64,000 nucleotides of DNA from Acetobacter peroxydans (GTDB taxonomy: Bacteria; Pseudomonadota; Alphaproteobacteria; Acetobacterales; Acetobacteraceae). Both the position numbers and the translations under genes were made by a program. Positions 8,703 to 18,556 of this stretch are shown here, in pieces; positions within the stretch are counted from its first letter, which is position 1; each line of letters opens with the position of its first letter. A model generated the notes under the pieces. That model was given only the letters and a program-made list of their open reading frames with translations. It searched no databases and was not told the DNA's origin. The DNA lies in the NCBI RefSeq assembly GCF_006539345.1, contig NZ_BJMV01000002.1:124001-188000 (forward strand), read 5' to 3'.

Positions 8703-10106
8703 ATGTTCCTGTCATTGCCTAGGGCATATTCTGCCGTAAAACGCACGGGGATGGCGTCATCCCTGTCACTGCTGGCGGGCGCGGTTGCGGTTTCGCTGCT
8801 GGGCGGTGGTTCCGCCCTGGCGGCCGATGCCGCTCCGGCCATTGATACCGGTGATACCTCCTGGATGCTGACCAGCACGGCGCTGGTTCTGATGATGACC
8901 ATCCCCGGTCTGGGGCTCTTCTACGCAGGTATGGTGCGTAAGAAGAACGTGCTGGCCACCATGATGCAGGCCTTCTCCCTGTGCTGCCTCATGACCATCG
9001 TGTGGATGGTGGCGGGCTACTCTCTGGCGTTCAGCAATGGCACGCCGTGGATCGGTGGTTTTTCGCGTCTTTTCCTGAATGGTCTTGGCGAGCACATTCA
9101 TAACGGTGCGGATGTGCCCTTCACGATCGGCGAAGGCACGCCCAATGCTTCGACGATGACGATCCCTGAAAGCGTCTTCATGATCTTTCAGATGACGTTT
9201 GCCATCATCACCCCGGCGCTGATTGCCGGTGCCTACGCGGAACGGATGAAGTTCAGCGCCATGTGCGTGTTCTCCGTCCTGTGGTCGCTGCTGGTTTACG
9301 CGCCGATTGCCCACTGGGTGTGGAGCCCGATGGGCTGGCTGGCTGCTCTGGGTACCGCTGACTTCGCCGGTGGCACGGTCGTGCATATCAACGCCGGTGT
9401 TGCCGGTCTTGTTTGCGCGCTGGTTCTCGGCCGTCGCAAGGGCTACGGGCAGGATGATCTTGCTCCCTTTAACCTGACCTATGCCGTTATCGGCGCGTCC
9501 CTGCTGTGGGTCGGCTGGTTCGGCTTCAATGCGGGCTCTGCTCTGGGGGCTGCTGGCCGTGCGGGCATGGCTATGGTCACGACCCAGATTGCTGCGGCTG
9601 CTGCTGGCCTGTCCTGGATGGTTATGGAATGGCTGCGCGCAGGCAAGCCGACCGTGCTGGGCATTATCTCTGGTGCCGTGGGCGGTCTTGTCGCCATTAC
9701 TCCGGCGGCTGGCTTCGTACTGCCCGGTGGCGCGCTGGTCATTGGTCTGATTACTGGCGTTGTCTGCTACTGGAGCGCCACGAGCCTCAAGCACATGCTG
9801 GGTTATGACGACAGTCTGGACGCCTTTGGCGTGCATGGCGTTGGTGGTATCGTCGGTGCACTGCTGACTGGTCTGTTGGCCTATGGCCCGCTGTCCGCGA
9901 CGGATGCCAACCCCGAAGGGATTGTCGGGTCCTTCAAGCAACTGATCGTGCAGGGCGAGGCCGTCATGGTCACCGTCGTATGGTGCGCTCTGGTCAGCTT
10001 CATCATCCTCAAGCTCGTTGATGTCGTGATCGGTCTGCGGGTTACCCCGGATCAGGAACAGGAAGGTCTGGATACCTCCCTGCATGGCGAGCAGATCAAC
10101 CTCTGA
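8703..10106 (+). CDS. amtB: Ammonium transporter AmtB
   Basis: Ammonium channel of 467 residues with an N-terminal signal peptide (to about residue 41, ALAADA) and eleven expected membrane helices. The pore twin histidines are His204 (PIAHWVW) and His378 (GVHGVGG). The signature around 172-184 (ALIAGAYAERMKF) carries the conserved segment used in ammonium recruitment. AAGGAGA lies ahead of the ATG. In most bacteria amtB follows glnK in one operon; here the PII gene lies downstream on the opposite strand. Activity is expected to be blocked by PII binding under ammonium excess, as known for the family. Confidence 0.96.
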   Translation: MFLSLPRAYSAVKRTGMASSLSLLAGAVAVSLLGGGSALAADAAPAIDTGDTSWMLTSTALVLMMTIPGLGLFYAGMVRKKNVLATMMQAFSLCCLMTIVWMVAGYSLAFSNGTPWIGGFSRLFLNGLGEHIHNGADVPFTIGEGTPNASTMTIPESVFMIFQMTFAIITPALIAGAYAERMKFSAMCVFSVLWSLLVYAPIAHWVWSPMGWLAALGTADFAGGTVVHINAGVAGLVCALVLGRRKGYGQDDLAPFNLTYAVIGASLLWVGWFGFNAGSALGAAGRAGMAMVTTQIAAAAAGLSWMVMEWLRAGKPTVLGIISGAVGGLVAITPAAGFVLPGGALVIGLITGVVCYWSATSLKHMLGYDDSLDAFGVHGVGGIVGALLTGLLAYGPLSATDANPEGIVGSFKQLIVQGEAVMVTVVWCALVSFIILKLVDVVIGLRVTPDQEQEGLDTSLHGEQINL

Positions 10107-10150
10107 TCTGTATGCCGCCCCCATCAAAAGGGGGCATTTCTGACAGGAAC

Positions 10151-10187
10151 AAGCCCCTGCCACGCACTGTGGCGGGGGCTTTTTTTG
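10151..10187 (+). terminator. Rho-independent terminator of amtB
   Basis: GCCCCTGCCAC pairs with GTGGCGGGGGC and is followed by seven Ts. A smaller GCCCCC/GGGGGC hairpin at 10117-10135 precedes it, just after the amtB stop. Confidence 0.9.
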
Positions 10188-10371
10188 TTGCTTGTGGGAG
10201 TGGATGAGCACTTGTGGGCAATATTCATGTGGAGCTTGGAAGACCGATGCGACCGTTGTGAGGTTGTCAGGGCAGGGGGGCCGTATTTGGGAAGTAAAAC
10301 GGCACTATTCAGACCAATCACAAGGCAGCGACAAAGGCGGGCGTGAAAGGGGGTGTCATGCCGGGCATTGA

Positions 10372-10416
10372 ATGCAAAAAGGCGCGCAGGCCACGTGTCG
10401 CGGGCTTGCGCGCCTT
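10372..10416 (-). terminator. Rho-independent terminator downstream of the PII gene
   Basis: On the minus strand AAGGCGCGCA (10416-10407) pairs with TGCGCGCCTT (10388-10379) and the stem runs into five Ts, then GCATT. It is about 195 bases past the PII stop codon, so it ends a long 3' tail or a separate small transcript. Confidence 0.75.
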
Positions 10417-10552
10417 GCTCGGCCCGTAGGGCCAGAGGTAGCATACAGAAAAGAAACTAGCGGGAGATACGCCAAAGCAGACCGGACGCTTGAAGCGACC
10501 TGTCGCGTTCATGCCAGTCTGCGGGAAGAGCGTGTTTCTGCGCGGCGTCTGG

Positions 10553-10596
10553 CCTTTTCATGCTGTTACCCGGTGGGGAGAACAGGCATGAAAAGG
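10553..10596 (-). other. Long hairpin directly after the PII stop codon
   Basis: CCTTTTCATGC (10553-10563) and GCATGAAAAGG (10586-10596) are exact reverse complements. The stem extends by TGTT/AACA past a single bulged base, with a 13-base loop. It begins about 15 bases beyond the stop of the PII gene and has no T-tract. Possible roles are a 3'-end stabiliser, a processing site or a weak terminator. Confidence 0.55.
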
Positions 10597-10611
10597 CGGA
10601 AAATCCGTTGA

Positions 10612-10950
10612 TTACAGGGCGGAATCGCCTGTTTCGCGGGTGCGGATACGGATAACGCGGTTGAGATCGCTGACGAAAATCTTGCCGTCGCCGATCTTGC
10701 CGGTATGAGCGGAATCAAGGATCGCTTCGATAACCTGATCAACCAGATCGTCTGTCGTGGCGATTTCCACCTTGATCTTGGGAAGGAAGCTGATCCGGTA
10801 TTCGGCACCACGGTAGATTTCGTTCTGACCTTTCTGGCGACCAAAGCCTTTGACTTCGGAAACGGTCAGTCCCTGCACGCCAAGCGGGGCGAGCGCTTCG
10901 CGCACATCGCCGAGTTTGAAGGGCTTTATAATGGCTGTAATCAGTTTCAT
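10612..10950 (-). CDS. glnK: Nitrogen regulatory protein PII (GlnB/GlnK type)
   Basis: 112 residues, the normal PII length. The T-loop is complete (GFGRQKGQNEIYRGAEY) with the uridylylation site Tyr51, and the C-terminal nucleotide-binding signature TGKIGDGKIFV is present at about 83-93. As a trimer it senses ATP/ADP and 2-oxoglutarate and can bind AmtB, GlnD, GlnE and NtrB. The name glnK is a choice based on the nearness of amtB; glnB cannot be excluded. GGGAGG precedes the ATG. The convergent arrangement with amtB implies a separate promoter to the right of 10950; I see no clear sigma-54 element there. Confidence 0.93.
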   Translation of the reverse strand: MKLITAIIKPFKLGDVREALAPLGVQGLTVSEVKGFGRQKGQNEIYRGAEYRISFLPKIKVEIATTDDLVDQVIEAILDSAHTGKIGDGKIFVSDLNRVIRIRTRETGDSAL

Positions 10951-11161
10951 TTAACTTTTACTCCCTCCCGATAATCATTTCTTTCCTGTTCCGAGACTGA
11001 CACATTTGGTCATGCCGCGCTAGGCTTTTATGTGGGATGTTCTGAGCGCATGTCTGGTTTTTCCGAACGGGCGGGCGCATATATGATACCGCCGTCCGCC
11101 CGGTGCGTGGCGGGCCTGCTCGTGTGGGAGCAGGGACTGCGTATTGAAGGAAACCGAGCTT

Positions 11162-12412
11162 ATGCACCAGAAGGCCGCAGCCAGCATGGCGGAAGGCGTT
11201 TTTCCCGCGGATGATCTGCCAGATGTAGATATCTGCGTTGTGGGGGCGGGGCCGGTCGGCGCGTCACTGGCCTGCCGCCTGGGGCGCGCGGGGCTGACTG
11301 TTGCCGTGCTGGACCGGGCCGAACTGGCGGGGATGGAACATCCCGATCTGGATGGTCGCGCCTATGCCATTGCGGCGGGCCCCAAGGCGTTTTTGGAAGA
11401 AGCCGGCGTGTGGGATGCGCTGCCGCGTCCGTCCTGCCCGATCGAAGATATTCTGGTGACGGACGGCCGCCCCGGCGAGCCGGCGTCCTCCCTGTTTCTG
11501 GAATTCCGGCGCGAGGATGCGGGGCAGCCTTTTGGCTGGATGATTGAGGCCCAGGCCCTGCGTGTGGCTCTGAATGCCTGCCTTGAGGCTACGCCCGGCA
11601 TTACGGTGCTGGCCCCGGTAGAGGCCAGCATTACCCGGCGGGCCGATGGTGCGCGTGTGAGCCTGTCAGATGGCCGTGCCTTTGGCGCGAAGCTGATTGT
11701 GGCGGCGGATGGTCGTCGCTCGCGCCTGCGGGAAGAGGCGGGCATCGGGCTTACGCGCCTGCCATATGGGCAGACCGCTATTGTCTGCGCGATCGCCCAT
11801 GAGTTCCCACATGACAACAGTGCGCTGGAGCATTTCCTGCCTGCGGGGCCATTCGCGCAGCTGCCAATGTGCGGCACAGAAGAGCATCCCCATATGTCGG
11901 CCATTGTCTGGAGCGAGAAGGACGGCACGGCTGAACGCTTCGCGGCTCTGTCCGATAAAGTCTTTGCCCGGCAGATAGAAAGCCGCATGGGCACGGAGCG
12001 GCTGGGGCGTGTAACGCCGGTTGGACGGCGGTGGACGTATCCACTTTCCGCGCAGTACGCGCAGCGGTACACCGATACGCGGATGTTGCTGGTGGGGGAT
12101 GCCGCCCACGGTATTCATCCCATCGCCGGGCAGGGGCTGAATCTGGGCTACAGGGATATCATCCAGCTTGTGCCGCTGCTGATCGAAGCCCACGCGAAAG
12201 GCAAGGACGTCGGAAGCGCTGAACTGCTGGCCAACTATCAGGCCCGCTGCCGCCCTGCCAATATGCTGATGCTGGCAGCGACGGATGTGCTGGACAGGCT
12301 GTTCAGTAACGATAATCCGGTTCTGCGTCTGGCGCGTGACCTTGGTATTGCGGGCGTGAACCGTATCCCGCCGTTACGCAGGGCGTTTGTGCGGCACGCC
12401 ATGGGGCTGTAG
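11162..12412 (+). CDS. UbiH/UbiF/Coq6-family FAD hydroxylase (ubiquinone synthesis)
   Basis: Flavin monooxygenase of 416 residues. The N-terminal dinucleotide-binding fold shows GAGPVG at 28-33, and the second FAD motif LLVGDAAHGIHPIAGQGLN is at about 308-326. A GRRS-type segment lies between them. These are the signatures of the UbiH/UbiF/UbiI/UbiL hydroxylases that add ring oxygens in ubiquinone synthesis; the exact ring position is not decided by sequence. The ATG at 11162 follows GAAGGAAA; the TTG six codons earlier is less likely. cysE begins 15 bases later, so the two are probably co-transcribed. Confidence 0.88.
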   Translation: MHQKAAASMAEGVFPADDLPDVDICVVGAGPVGASLACRLGRAGLTVAVLDRAELAGMEHPDLDGRAYAIAAGPKAFLEEAGVWDALPRPSCPIEDILVTDGRPGEPASSLFLEFRREDAGQPFGWMIEAQALRVALNACLEATPGITVLAPVEASITRRADGARVSLSDGRAFGAKLIVAADGRRSRLREEAGIGLTRLPYGQTAIVCAIAHEFPHDNSALEHFLPAGPFAQLPMCGTEEHPHMSAIVWSEKDGTAERFAALSDKVFARQIESRMGTERLGRVTPVGRRWTYPLSAQYAQRYTDTRMLLVGDAAHGIHPIAGQGLNLGYRDIIQLVPLLIEAHAKGKDVGSAELLANYQARCRPANMLMLAATDVLDRLFSNDNPVLRLARDLGIAGVNRIPPLRRAFVRHAMGL

Positions 12413-12427
12413 GAGCAGGAAACAAGT

Positions 12428-13303
12428 ATGGATGAGGCAGTCATGACCGAAGGCAGGGAGGAGAGCGTTCTTGCATCCAGCCAGTTCGACAGGAGCAGCA
12501 GCCTGTGCGCACCCCAGCTTCGTGCGTTATGGCAGCAGATGCTTCGGGAGGTCTGTGGCTGCAATGATCCGCTGGTGCGTGGGCTTCTGGCGACCGGTGT
12601 GAAAAGCCACGCCGATTTCGCCTCCGCACTGGCAGCCCTTTTAGGGCGGAAGCTGGGAGACCGCTCCGTGGCTGCCGATGCGCTGGGTGAACTTGTGCAG
12701 GAAGGCTTTGAGGCTGACCCTGATATTGTCTGCGCAGCCGCAGCCGATCTTCTGGCTATCCGGGAGCGTGATCCAGCTTGCCCTGATTTTGTAACGCCTT
12801 TCCTGTTCTTCAAGGGCTACCACGCGGTGCAGACTTACCGGGTCGCGCACTGGCTGTGGCGTGCGGGGCGCGTTCATCTGGCGCTGCATTTGCAAAGCCG
12901 CGCCTCGGAGCTGTTCGGGGTGGACATCCACCCTGCTGCCCGGCTCGGGCGGCGTATCCTGTTTGATCATGGCACGGGTATTGTGGTGGGCGAGACCTGC
13001 GTGATTGAAAATGACGTATCCATTCTGCAGAACGTAACCCTTGGCGGTACAGGCAAGCATAGCGGGGACCGCCATCCCAAGGTGCGTCGCGGGGTGCTCA
13101 TCGGGGCCGGCGCCAAGGTGCTGGGCAATATAGAACTGGGCGAAGGGGCCAAAATCGGCGCGGGTTCTATCGTGCTCGAACCTGTGCCACCTTTTACGAC
13201 AGTGGTGGGCAATCCGGCTCGGAAAGTCGGTACGCGTCATGTCGGCAGTATGCCCGCGTTGAATATGGACCAGACGCTTCCGCCGATTGATTACATCATA
13301 TGA
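12428..13303 (+). CDS. cysE: Serine O-acetyltransferase
   Basis: Enzyme of 291 residues that makes O-acetylserine from serine and acetyl-CoA, the first step of cysteine synthesis. The N-terminal helical domain covers about 30-160. The left-handed beta-helix hexapeptide domain follows, with DIHPAARLG, the catalytic DHGTGIVVGET segment near 180-190, and NVTLGGTGK and GAGAKVLGNI repeats. The C-terminus ends in Ile-Ile, which fits the family tail that docks into cysteine synthase. AGGAAA lies before the ATG. It is somewhat longer at the N-terminus than the E. coli enzyme. Confidence 0.95.
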   Translation: MDEAVMTEGREESVLASSQFDRSSSLCAPQLRALWQQMLREVCGCNDPLVRGLLATGVKSHADFASALAALLGRKLGDRSVAADALGELVQEGFEADPDIVCAAAADLLAIRERDPACPDFVTPFLFFKGYHAVQTYRVAHWLWRAGRVHLALHLQSRASELFGVDIHPAARLGRRILFDHGTGIVVGETCVIENDVSILQNVTLGGTGKHSGDRHPKVRRGVLIGAGAKVLGNIELGEGAKIGAGSIVLEPVPPFTTVVGNPARKVGTRHVGSMPALNMDQTLPPIDYII

Positions 13304-13312
13304 AAACTGGGT

Positions 13313-13340
13313 GCTTCTGAGGCGCGCGGCCTCAGGAAGC
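13313..13340. terminator. Hairpin between convergent cysE and the GGDEF gene
   Basis: GCTTCTGAGGC (13313-13323) pairs with GCCTCAGGAAGC (13329-13340) with one bulged base and a GCGCG loop. It overlaps the stop of the GGDEF gene. It probably ends transcription from both sides, although no T-tract is seen. Confidence 0.5.
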
Positions 13341-15128
13341 GCGGGGTGGCGGTGAGACAATAACGGCACTGAGTCCACATGCGCGGTTGCGCCCGGCTTT
13401 TTTGGCCTCGTACAGCGCGCCGTCCGCCTGCCGCAAAAGAGACTCGACGGATACCCCCACGCTATAGGGCGCGACGCCGCAGCTAATCGAAACCAGGATG
13501 GTTTCGCCCGTATCGAGAGTAACGGGGTCGTTATGAATGGCCTGCACGATCCGCTCCAGTGTCGCGAGGGCGTCTTTCTGGTTCCTTGTGATGGCCAGCA
13601 CAAACTCATCGCCTCCAAAACGTGAGACGATATCGGTCTCGCGCGTCTGACGGCTAATTCGCGCCGCTATGGTCTTGAGCACGGTATCGCCCGCGTCATG
13701 ACCGTACTGATCGTTGATATCCTTGAAGTGGTCGGCATCAATATAGGCGAGCGAGAAATCCGAATAGGCTGAGTCGAAAAGTGCGTTGATGCGTTTCTGG
13801 AATCCCGCCCGATTGAGAAGCCCCGTCATGGGGTCGCTTTCCGATTGGCGCGCGATATCGTCTTCCTTGAGCTTGCGTCTGGTTACATCATGGATGGTGG
13901 CGATCGCGGCGACGGCCGTGCCAGCGTCGAAAACCTTGCGGAAATTGAGCTCAATCGTGGTGTCTCGGGTGTGCGGCGCTATGATTTCCAGAATGGCTAC
14001 ACACTGCTCTGCATCGAAGAAGGTCTCCATCAGGGTGATCACCTCCCTGTTATGAGACTCCAGAATATCGCACAGTCGCAGCGTGGGGAGGTTTTCGTTC
14101 GCAACTCCCAGAAGAGAGAGCGAGGCCCCACCTGCCCAGCGGCAGATCCAGTCCCGATCGAAGCTGAGAATACTGTCCGCGGCATTGATCATCGCCAGTG
14201 TCAGCATTTGCTCGCGGGCGGTCAGCCGTTTGATCAGTGCGCGTTTGCTCATGAGTATGGAAGAAACGGGTCTTTCCGTCAGCAACAGGATGAACAGGTA
14301 AATCTGCAGCATGACGTCGCGCCCGAGACGATCGGTGTGGATCAGACCAAGCGGGCCTATACCGCCGATCGTGCAAACAAGCCCCGCAATCGTAATGATC
14401 ATGAAGGACAGGGCGGCGCCTGTCTCGCCGATCAGCAGCGAGGAGATAATGAGCGCTTCCGCGGGGATGAACAGGAGCGGATATTTGTTTCGGCTGAAAA
14501 CTAGCGCGGAGAGCGCTGCCTGACACAGCAGAACGGCACCGACTTTCCAGAGGGAGTAACTGCCGTTGTCTGTCAGGTCCTGTAAGAAATGCCCGCCGAA
14601 TAGCGAGGTGAACGTGGGCGTGAAGATCAGCAGCCCGAATGATGTACTGAAGAACCAGCTCCAGAAAGACAGCGAAAAGGTACCATCATACGCTGTGCAG
14701 CTGACGAGTGCGGCGGGAGTGGCAATGATGAACGGGATGGCGAGGCCAGCGAGCAGCATAAAATTCAGAACCGTGCGGGCCGAGCCAAATGGCTTGTCAT
14801 GGCTTGTGTACAGTCGCGCCAGACTGGCAACCCATGCGATTTCAGCCACATTGAGAAAAGCCGACGCAAAAAACCACGGGGTCCAGGGCCAGACAATGCT
14901 TTTCGCGAAAATGTCGGCCGCAAAGGTCAGGCATAGGATGGGCTGGCGTATGGCCGCGCTGCTGTTGAGCAGGAGGGCTAGAATAATGCCATTGCCAGGC
15001 CAGATGGTGCTGTGATGGTGTCCGTCCGTTGCAAAGCGGAGAATCAGGGCGGAAGTAACGACATACAGCGCCAGTCCCAGCACAACTTTGAAAAGAGCGG
15101 CACTTTGATCCGGTCTGGCAGCCTGCAT
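13332..15128 (-). CDS. MASE1-PAS-GGDEF diguanylate cyclase
   Basis: Membrane diguanylate cyclase of 598 residues. The first 290 or so residues hold eight or more hydrophobic segments in a MASE1-type sensor (TIWPGNGIILALLL motif early on), then a PAS-like region (about 310-420) and a GGDEF domain (about 425-590). The active site is intact, GGDEF at about 505-509, and an inhibitory I-site RETD lies exactly five residues before it. So the protein should make cyclic di-GMP and be subject to product inhibition. No EAL domain is present. I use the ATG at 15128; a TTG five codons upstream is possible. Its input signal is unknown. Confidence 0.9.
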   Translation of the reverse strand: MQAARPDQSAALFKVVLGLALYVVTSALILRFATDGHHHSTIWPGNGIILALLLNSSAAIRQPILCLTFAADIFAKSIVWPWTPWFFASAFLNVAEIAWVASLARLYTSHDKPFGSARTVLNFMLLAGLAIPFIIATPAALVSCTAYDGTFSLSFWSWFFSTSFGLLIFTPTFTSLFGGHFLQDLTDNGSYSLWKVGAVLLCQAALSALVFSRNKYPLLFIPAEALIISSLLIGETGAALSFMIITIAGLVCTIGGIGPLGLIHTDRLGRDVMLQIYLFILLLTERPVSSILMSKRALIKRLTAREQMLTLAMINAADSILSFDRDWICRWAGGASLSLLGVANENLPTLRLCDILESHNREVITLMETFFDAEQCVAILEIIAPHTRDTTIELNFRKVFDAGTAVAAIATIHDVTRRKLKEDDIARQSESDPMTGLLNRAGFQKRINALFDSAYSDFSLAYIDADHFKDINDQYGHDAGDTVLKTIAARISRQTRETDIVSRFGGDEFVLAITRNQKDALATLERIVQAIHNDPVTLDTGETILVSISCGVAPYSVGVSVESLLRQADGALYEAKKAGRNRACGLSAVIVSPPPRAS

Positions 15129-15255
15129 AAGTGTTTCCAGCAAGGGCGAATAAGAGCAGTAAGAAGCGTTTTCTACCCCGGATTGTCCAGAAAAAATTTA
15201 TACATAAATCGTTTAAAACAACATAAAATACGCACTTGCGTTGGCGTATGGGCAT

Positions 15256-15291
15256 AAAAAAACGGCCGTGACGGTTAAGTCACGGCCGTTT
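15256..15291 (-). terminator. Rho-independent terminator of groESL
   Basis: AAACGGCCGTGAC and GTCACGGCCGTTT form a perfect 13-base stem with a six-base loop, and on the minus strand it is followed by seven Ts. It lies 24 bases past the groEL stop. The 127 bases between it and the GGDEF start at 15128 are AT-rich and probably hold that gene's promoter. Confidence 0.93.
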
Positions 15292-15315
15292 CCACATGGG
15301 ATGTGGAAGAGGGTA

Positions 15316-16959
<1,644 letters not shown>

Positions 16960-17010
16960 TTAAATGTCTCCTGTGAAGATCGTTCTTGAATTGCGATAAA
17001 GGCCAGCGGC

Positions 17011-17304
17011 TCAGGCGGAAATCACGCCCAGAATGTCGCTTTCCTTCATGATCAGCAGCTCTTCGCCGTCGATCTTCACTTCCGTGCCGGACCACTTGCC
17101 AAACAGGATGCGGTCGCCAGTCTTCACGTCCAGAGCCACAATCTGGCCCTGTTCGTTGCGCGCGCCGGGGCCGACGGCGACAACTTCGCCTTCCATCGGC
17201 TTTTCCTTGGCGGTGTCGGGAATGATGATTCCGCCAGCCGTCTTCTGCTCGCTCTCGAGGCGGCGGACAACTACCCGGTCGTGTAAGGGACGAAACTTCG
17301 TCAT
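17011..17304 (-). CDS. groES: Co-chaperonin GroES
   Basis: 97-residue heptameric lid of the GroEL chaperonin. It shows the standard start [15 protein letters not shown], the mobile loop with [12 protein letters not shown] at about 21-32 and the core [11 protein letters not shown]. The ATG at 17304 is chosen over an upstream in-frame ATG at 17319, since the extra MERSI is not a family feature. It is the first gene of the groESL operon, downstream of CIRCE. Confidence 0.97.
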   Translation of the reverse strand: MTKFRPLHDRVVVRRLESEQKTAGGIIIPDTAKEKPMEGEVVAVGPGARNEQGQIVALDVKTGDRILFGKWSGTEVKIDGEELLIMKESDILGVISA

Positions 17305-17397
17305 TATGGATCGCTCCACATTCTTGCTGTGACGGCGCCCTTGTATCAGGAAGCAGCGCCATCAGTTTTGCCGCGCGTAACATAACGCCGCGTTACG

Positions 17398-17424
17398 TTA
17401 GCACTCCCACCCCGGGAGTGCCAG
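17398..17424 (-). promoter_or_regulatory. CIRCE element (HrcA operator) of groESL
   Basis: TTAGCACTC at 17398-17406, a nine-base spacer, then GAGTGCCAG at 17416-17424. This is the HrcA operator consensus with a perfect left half, while the right half deviates in two of its nine bases (CCAG for CTAA). It lies about 95 bases upstream of the groES start. HrcA itself is not in the window. Confidence 0.92.
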
Positions 17425-17560
17425 CACAGGAGATAGGTATGCCCCAGAGCGGTGTCAAGGAATGGCGTGCAGTTTCTTTTTCACGTCATAATGGCGGGGG
17501 CGGTCATCGGATATGATGCCGCCTCTGGTTGGTAAAACCCGCAGGAAAAGGGGCGGTCCG

Positions 17561-18229
17561 ATGGGACATTGGATAACACTCGAGGCGGCTGACGGCCACG
17601 TTTTTGAAGCCTGGGAGGCCGGTCAGGACGGACATAAACCCACCCTGATTGTGCTGCAGGAAATTTTTGGCGTTAACCATCACATTCGCACCGTTTGTGA
17701 GGATTTTGCCAAGGCGGGCTTTCATGTGCTCGCTCCGGCCCTGTTCGACCGGGCCGAGCGTGGCGTTTCGCTGGGTTATACGGCGGCGGATGTGGAGGCA
17801 GGCAAGGCCCTGCGCGCACGGATTCCCCTGGAGCAGACGCTGGATGACCTGCGCGCCGTGCTGGCCTACCCGCGTTCGGGGCGGGCAGGTATGATCGGGT
17901 ATTGCTGGGGCGGCACGCTGGCATGGGAAAGTGCTTGCCGCCTTGAAGAGCTTGCGGCCGCCTGCTGCTGGTATGGCGCGGGCATTGCCTCGGCGCTAGA
18001 TCAGCAGCCCGCCTGTCCGGTGCAGATGCATTTTGGTGGGCAGGACCCCACTATTCCTCCCGCCGACGTTGCCGCCATCCGCCAGACCCACCCGGAGGTG
18101 GAGATGTTCGTATATGACGAGGCAGGGCATGGTTTTGGCTGCGCCGAGCGCTCTGCATTCAACCCGTCGGCCTGTGAACTTGCCCGTAAACGCAGCCTGT
18201 CCTTCCTCGAAAACGCGCTGGCTTCCTGA
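17561..18229 (+). CDS. Dienelactone hydrolase family protein
   Basis: Alpha/beta hydrolase of 222 residues. The cysteine nucleophile elbow GYCWGG is at 113-118 with Cys115, and the acid and His are in GGQDPTIP (about 165) and DEAGHGF (about 195). Glu34 in LQEIFG matches the residue that tunes the cysteine in true dienelactone hydrolases. The physiological substrate is uncertain, since most family members in bacteria without chloroaromatic pathways act on other esters. The ATG at 17561 follows AAGGGG at eight bases; upstream ATGs give a basic, non-conserved tail. Confidence 0.88.
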   Translation: MGHWITLEAADGHVFEAWEAGQDGHKPTLIVLQEIFGVNHHIRTVCEDFAKAGFHVLAPALFDRAERGVSLGYTAADVEAGKALRARIPLEQTLDDLRAVLAYPRSGRAGMIGYCWGGTLAWESACRLEELAAACCWYGAGIASALDQQPACPVQMHFGGQDPTIPPADVAAIRQTHPEVEMFVYDEAGHGFGCAERSAFNPSACELARKRSLSFLENALAS

Positions 18230-18347
18230 GGATGATTGGATATTCTCATTGACAAGACCGCTCGCACATGAAGGGATTGAGTTATGAACCTCGGCGGTGC
18301 GTAGTGCATGGCCGGGAGTTTAAGAGAAACAAGGATAGTTCGCGCTC

Positions 18348-18551
18348 ATGCCCACCGGTACCGTCAAGTGGTTCAACACCACCAAAGGCTATGGTTTTAT
18401 TGCTCCCGATGAAGGCAGCAAGGATGTTTTCGTGCATATTACGGCGGTTCAGGCTGCCGGTCTGCGCGGCTTGAACGACGGGCAGAAGGTGTCGTTCGAT
18501 CTGGTGGAAGAGCGTGGCAAGCAGGCTGCGACCAACCTTCAGGTTCTGTAA
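18348..18551 (+). CDS. cspA: Cold-shock domain protein
   Basis: 67-residue single-domain RNA-binding protein. It begins MPTGTVKWFNTTKGYGFI with RNP1 (KGYGFI, 13-18) and has RNP2 (VFVHI, 27-31). Family members act as RNA chaperones or antiterminators. The 118-base gap from the previous gene is long enough for a regulatory leader of the kind known for cold-shock genes. The gene ends only five bases from the convergent helicase gene. The letter A in the symbol is conventional. Confidence 0.93.
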   Translation: MPTGTVKWFNTTKGYGFIAPDEGSKDVFVHITAVQAAGLRGLNDGQKVSFDLVEERGKQAATNLQVL

Positions 18552-18556
18552 GGTCG

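Larger units (their letters stand above)
10107..10611. other. 505-base region between convergent amtB and the PII gene
   Basis: No convincing protein gene. From left to right: a GCCCCC/GGGGGC hairpin (10117-10135), the amtB terminator (10151-10187), about 180 bases with no feature I can name, a minus-strand terminator (10372-10416), a GGCCC-GTA-GGGCC hairpin (10421-10433), and a long hairpin just after the PII stop (10553-10596). The distance between the PII stop and the T-tract terminator is about 195 bases, which leaves room for a long 3' untranslated region or a small RNA. Confidence 0.6.

Noticed and set aside
8766..10211. A 481-codon open frame on the minus strand opposite amtB
   Set aside because: Low-complexity His/Gln/Arg-rich product and full overlap with amtB; it also runs through the amtB terminator. 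A shadow frame.
10318..10512. A 64-codon minus-strand frame after the PII gene
   Set aside because: It runs through the T-tract terminator stem, has no ribosome site and no recognisable sequence.
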